Positions 60,530 through 64,000 of a stretch of 64,000 nucleotides of DNA are shown one piece after another. How positions within the stretch are numbered: position 1 is the first letter of the stretch; every line of letters begins with the position of its first letter. Made by a program: the position numbers and the translations under genes. Source of the DNA: Pedobacter borealis DSM 19626 (GTDB taxonomy: Bacteria; Bacteroidota; Bacteroidia; Sphingobacteriales; Sphingobacteriaceae). The DNA lies in contig NZ_JAUG01000012.1 of NCBI RefSeq assembly GCF_000708285.2, positions 1 through 64,000 on the forward strand, given 5' to 3'. The notes beneath the pieces were generated by a model, which was not told where the DNA came from, ran no database searches, and saw only the letters and a program-made list of their open reading frames with translations.

Positions 60530-62041
60530 TTAAAGTTCTGCCATAATACTTTTGGCATCCTGGTCGTCATATTGATCGATAAGCTTGTTTAATTTGCCTT
60601 TTAATTGCGCAACAATACCTGCATATCCTTTTTTACCATATAAATTATTTTCTTCTGAGGGATCCTTTTTTAGATCGTACAACTCCCAGGTATTCACGCG
60701 TTTGTAAAAGCGGATTAATTTATATCGTTCGGTTCTAACACCAAAATGAGGAGATACCGAATGTTCACCATTTTCATAATAATGATAAAACATGGCATCC
60801 CTGAATGCTACTTTTTTTGATTGAAACAAAGGCAGCATCGATTTCCCTTGCATAGCTTGTGGTATTTTAAGTTTTGCGGCATCAAGCAAGGTTGGCGCAA
60901 TATCGAGATTCATTACAAATGTTCCGTTTTCACTTCCTGGCTTAATCACACCGGGGTAACGCATGATCATTGGTGTTCTGAAAGATTCTTCATACATAAA
61001 ACGTTTATCAAACCAACCATGCTCGCCTAAATAAAAACCTTGATCTGAAAGGTAGATTACAATGGTGTTTTTAGTAAGATTATGTTTTTCAAGGTAATCG
61101 AGCGTACGGCCAATATTCCGGTCGAGCGATGCTGCTGTGCTTAAATAATCGCGCATATAACGTTCATATTTCCATTCAACCAAAGCTTTGCCTGTTAAAT
61201 TCCGGCTTTTTAAATCTGCTTCGATTGGCTTGTAGTAGGCATCGAACCTGGCCCTTTGTGCTAAGTTCATTCGGTTAACGCTACCCTCTCCATTTTTGCT
61301 ATAAGAAAGCATTTTAAGGTCGTAGCCCATTAACATGGTTTTATCAATGGTCATATCCTGTACTTTTGCCGCTTCCCGGTTTACATAATTGTCGTAAAAA
61401 TTTTTAGGCAAAGGGAATTTCACTTTATCGAATTTCCCCATATCAGCCGTATCCGGAAGCCAGGTGCGATGCGTAGCTTTGTGCCCAATAACCAAACAGA
61501 AGGGCTTCGATTGGTCTCTATTATCTAACCACTGTTCAGAGGCATCTTCTATGAGATTGGTTACATAACCTTCTTTATGCACGGTTTTACCATCCATGCC
61601 GATAAAATCGGGGTTGTAGTACTGCCCCTGATCGGGTAGGATGCTGTAATAATCAAATCCCTGAGGCTTATCGCCCAGGTGCAACTTACCTATCCAGGCT
61701 GTTTGATATCCGCCAGACTGAAGGTGTTTGGCAAAATTATCCTGTCCATGATCAAAATGAGAGGTTTCATTATCTTTGAAGCCATTTTTATGGCTATACA
61801 ATCCTGTTAATATAACGGCCCTGCTCGGTCCGCAAATAGAATTGGTTACATAAGCTTTGTTAAAGGTTACCCCCGACCGGGCAATACGATCGATATTGGG
61901 TGTTTGCGTTAATTTACTACCATAACTGCTTATTGCCTGAAAAGCATGATCATCAGAAATGATGATTACAATATTGGGTTTTTGCTGGGCATAAGCTAGT
62001 TTGCAGCATAACAGCGCAGTGATTAATATTATTTTTCTCAT
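60530..62041 (-). CDS. Secreted sulfatase (S1 family)
   Basis: The 503-residue product has a signal peptide (MRKIILITALLCCKLAYAQ) and the type I sulfatase core: NIVIIISDDHAFQA (metal-binding Asp pair), TPNIDRIARSGVTFNKAYV, and CGPSRAVILTG, the C-x-P-S-R formylglycine motif. IVIYLSDQGFYLGEHGWFDKR follows with the second metal site. It acts in the periplasm on sulfated glycans. It lies beside a GH95-like fucosidase gene in the same direction, suggesting a glycan-degrading pair. The SUMF1-like protein at 17304 lacks the Cys needed for activating it, so maturation must be elsewhere. Confidence 0.93.
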   Translation of the reverse strand: MRKIILITALLCCKLAYAQQKPNIVIIISDDHAFQAISSYGSKLTQTPNIDRIARSGVTFNKAYVTNSICGPSRAVILTGLYSHKNGFKDNETSHFDHGQDNFAKHLQSGGYQTAWIGKLHLGDKPQGFDYYSILPDQGQYYNPDFIGMDGKTVHKEGYVTNLIEDASEQWLDNRDQSKPFCLVIGHKATHRTWLPDTADMGKFDKVKFPLPKNFYDNYVNREAAKVQDMTIDKTMLMGYDLKMLSYSKNGEGSVNRMNLAQRARFDAYYKPIEADLKSRNLTGKALVEWKYERYMRDYLSTAASLDRNIGRTLDYLEKHNLTKNTIVIYLSDQGFYLGEHGWFDKRFMYEESFRTPMIMRYPGVIKPGSENGTFVMNLDIAPTLLDAAKLKIPQAMQGKSMLPLFQSKKVAFRDAMFYHYYENGEHSVSPHFGVRTERYKLIRFYKRVNTWELYDLKKDPSEENNLYGKKGYAGIVAQLKGKLNKLIDQYDDQDAKSIMAEL

Positions 62042-62488
62042 TGATGATTTTGATATGAATCGTATATAAAAGGTTTATTATTAACGTTTTTAGCTTCTTG
62101 CTAAGCTGGGTATGATGCGTACCGTATACCCGTAAATTTACAAAATGCCTGTTATTTTATATACTTTTGGAAAACGGAATTTACTATCTACCCTAACAGT
62201 TATGATTAATTTATCGTTACGTTGCTTAAAAATGATCTTCTTTGCATCTCCAAGTACTGTAACGTGTGGTACAAAATATACTTTAATTTATACTGATGCA
62301 TCGTGTATTTTGGGCGTGCCCCCAAGCTGAGCAAGGGGTCGGGCTATGCGCTGCAAGTCCTCGCTCGTGCCTCGCTGTGGGCTTTCCGCTTCTATCCCTC
62401 ACGCTTAATAACATCAGCTTAGTCCTTTGCTTACTTTGCGAAACCCTTAGCGTTCTTTGCGGTTAATTCATCATTCTAGTTAAGGATA
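62042..62488. other. Gene-free stretch between sulfatase and GH95 genes
   Basis: 447 bases without a convincing gene. A GC-rich patch at about 62320-62400 (GGGTCGGGCTATGCGCTGCA ... GGGCTTTCCGCTTCTATCC) stands out from the A/T-rich surroundings and looks like dispersed repeat DNA. The upstream signals of the sulfatase lie at 62042-62130. Confidence 0.55.
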
Positions 62489-64000
62489 TTATTCATATCC
62501 ATTTTCAAAAACGATGGTCTGTTGTTTTTTCAGGCTCACTTCGGCAATTCCATCATCGCCCATTTTTACACTTCCAGCAGGTATATCTCTTACCACATAG
62601 GTTTTAAAAGGCAGTTTAATTCTAAGTACGCCCGCTTTTTCTGCATATACTTTTACTTTTGTTGGCACACCGTTTTCTTTATTTCCGCTTACTAAAAAGG
62701 CGCCTTCAGCACGTAAATTATTAAAAGCTACATCTTTCCAACTTTGTGGTACAGCTGGGAATGCCTGTATATAACCATTTCTGCTTTGCAATAAAAGTTC
62801 CTGAACACCCTGTGCAAAGGCAAAATTGCCTTCTAAAGTAAACGGGCGATAGGTGAAGTCTGAGTACTGCCCTCCTTTTTGATCGCCATTTAAATGAAAA
62901 CTGTTCGACGAACAGAAATTGGATGCAAAAATTTCCAATTGCTTTACCGCCTTATCGGCTTGGTAAGCCCTTGCATATATAGAAGCCATCCAGCTAAAAG
63001 AATAACCACACCATGCTCTTGTGCCAATTTCTTCTAACCGTTTTAAGGAATTATCAATAATGGCTTTATCCTGCTCGTGGTTAACATCCAGCAAATCGAG
63101 CGGATAAATGGCCATATACTGCGACATGTGCCTGTGCGAACTTGTTAAATTAGATCCAGGGGCAATGGTAAAACCGGTTTCATTTATTTCATAACCTGGT
63201 AATTGATTCAGCATTTCCGTCCAATGTTTACTTTCGTCAATTTTACCGTTCGCCTCGCTTACTTCGGCCGCAGCTTTAAATAAAAATTTAGCTAAGGCCA
63301 AATCGAAATTGGTCCAGTTTAGGAACCAGGCTTTGATACTGTTATCGTTATACTCTGGACTAGAGCTTAAAGGCAGTGAACGTTTGCCATCTTTTAACCT
63401 TGTAATGTTCTCCAGATAGGTTGCCGATTCATGAATATATGGATAGGCCCTGGTTTTAAGAAACCTATCATCCATGCTATATTTCCACTGCCAATAAAAA
63501 TGTTGCGAGGTCCATGCGCTTACGGTTGGCGAAAGCGCATATTGGATCCACCCACCCATTGGGTCACCATTTAATGTAATTACGCCCGGAACATTTAAAC
63601 CCTCAACACCAAAATATTGCTTGGTATAAGTAAGATTTCGTTCTCTGATTTTCCATAGCCAATCGGTAAAAGTAGCTCCTTCGGTCAGGTGGTTAGCAGT
63701 ATAAGTTGGCCAATAACTCAATTGGGTATTCAAATCGTTATGAAAATCGCCTTTCCAGGGTGGCAAACTACCATTATCGGCTGTCCAAACGGCTTGTAAA
63801 GTTATGGCAGGTGCTCCTTTTCTGGCTACACACCCTAATTTATACATTTCTAAATAGTATTGTTTTTGAATAAGCTGATCCGGAACAGAGATATTCGATT
63901 TATTCCAGAAATCTTTCCACCATTTGGTATGTGTATTCCACCCCGTCGGCTCTTTCGCCCTTGAAGAAATACCAGGTAATTTTGCAGCTTTATCATTACT
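62489..64000 (-). CDS. GH95-like alpha-L-fucosidase, truncated by window edge
   Basis: The frame is open to the right edge, so the N-terminus is outside the window; an internal Met at 63847 is not the start. The visible ~503 residues contain the GH95 catalytic module: DFHNDLNTQLSYWPTY (Asn pair), SSSPEYND, HRHMSQYMAIYPLDL and GTRAWCGYSFSWMASIYARA, followed by LEGNFAFAQGVQELLLQS and a C-terminal beta domain. GH95 enzymes cleave alpha-1,2-linked L-fucose (and rarely galactose). It is probably exported, since its neighbour is a periplasmic sulfatase in the same orientation. Confidence 0.88.
   Translation of the reverse strand, partial: SNDKAAKLPGISSRAKEPTGWNTHTKWWKDFWNKSNISVPDQLIQKQYYLEMYKLGCVARKGAPAITLQAVWTADNGSLPPWKGDFHNDLNTQLSYWPTYTANHLTEGATFTDWLWKIRERNLTYTKQYFGVEGLNVPGVITLNGDPMGGWIQYALSPTVSAWTSQHFYWQWKYSMDDRFLKTRAYPYIHESATYLENITRLKDGKRSLPLSSSPEYNDNSIKAWFLNWTNFDLALAKFLFKAAAEVSEANGKIDESKHWTEMLNQLPGYEINETGFTIAPGSNLTSSHRHMSQYMAIYPLDLLDVNHEQDKAIIDNSLKRLEEIGTRAWCGYSFSWMASIYARAYQADKAVKQLEIFASNFCSSNSFHLNGDQKGGQYSDFTYRPFTLEGNFAFAQGVQELLLQSRNGYIQAFPAVPQSWKDVAFNNLRAEGAFLVSGNKENGVPTKVKVYAEKAGVLRIKLPFKTYVVRDIPAGSVKMGDDGIAEVSLKKQQTIVFENGYE

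Noticed and set aside
62320-62400. Fragment of an rRNA or transposase gene
   Set aside because: GC-rich and distinctive, but no coding frame or rRNA core motif could be recognised; treated as dispersed repeat DNA.

Overview
The window looks like chromosomal DNA of a Bacteroidota member, most likely Sphingobacteriaceae (Pedobacter-like). Supporting signs are a TamL-type lipoprotein, a DUF5103 protein, SUMF1 and Gfo/Idh secreted enzymes, sulfatase and GH95 genes, six-bladed propeller lipoproteins, AT-rich coding DNA, and TTTG-N19-TAnnTTTG promoters. It is inferred from family content, not from a marker gene.

Layout. (1) 0.5-28.5 kb is mostly housekeeping backbone: 2'-5' RNA ligase-like protein, TamL, rRNA/tRNA methyltransferase, tRNA-Cys, an OMPLA-like barrel, an AlkD-like protein, PyrD, an Rrf2 regulator with its oxidoreductase target, AsmA-like, ABC-F, DUF5103, a four-gene secreted operon (SUMF1-like, Gfo/Idh/MocA, ApbE, TIM barrel), alpha-amylase, thioesterase, antiporter and EVE protein. 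Its intergenic spaces are full of palindromic repeats, including a ~103-bp tandem array split by a GIY-YIG nuclease gene.

(2) About 28.7-51.8 kb is an integrative island. It is bracketed by two versions of the 5' part of the EVE gene, which encode the same 70 residues but differ at about 15 synonymous sites. A tyrosine recombinase sits at the left end, followed by a helicase-like protein, an excisionase-like HTH protein and RadC. Cargo includes an OLD-family ATPase/TOPRIM protein with a HEPN-like neighbour, a caspase-like protease, a membrane J-domain protein, a DUF4365 nuclease-like protein, a SEFIR/TIR protein and several secreted or membrane proteins. Much of this fits anti-phage or abortive-infection roles.

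Two kinds of recombination-like punctuation are visible in the island. One is a family of nine same-orientation ~59-bp palindromes (AATATCCAAAA ... TTTTGGATATT) that fall between gene blocks and were not noticed elsewhere in the window. The other is integron-type attC sites: two complete 132-bp sites and several half sites. They lie immediately upstream of the caspase, a decayed membrane gene, the J-domain gene and the DUF4365 gene, with no integron integrase in view.

(3) 52-57 kb is a second accessory patch: a lipoprotein with a C-terminal HNH-like toxin domain, a SUKH immunity protein, a membrane protein, a 14-unit 21-bp minisatellite, hairpin repeats, and a hypothetical gene whose start codon lies in an inverted repeat. 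(4) 57-64 kb returns to a propeller/CarboxypepD-reg operon (one member frameshifted), then a sulfatase and a GH95-like fucosidase running off the right edge.
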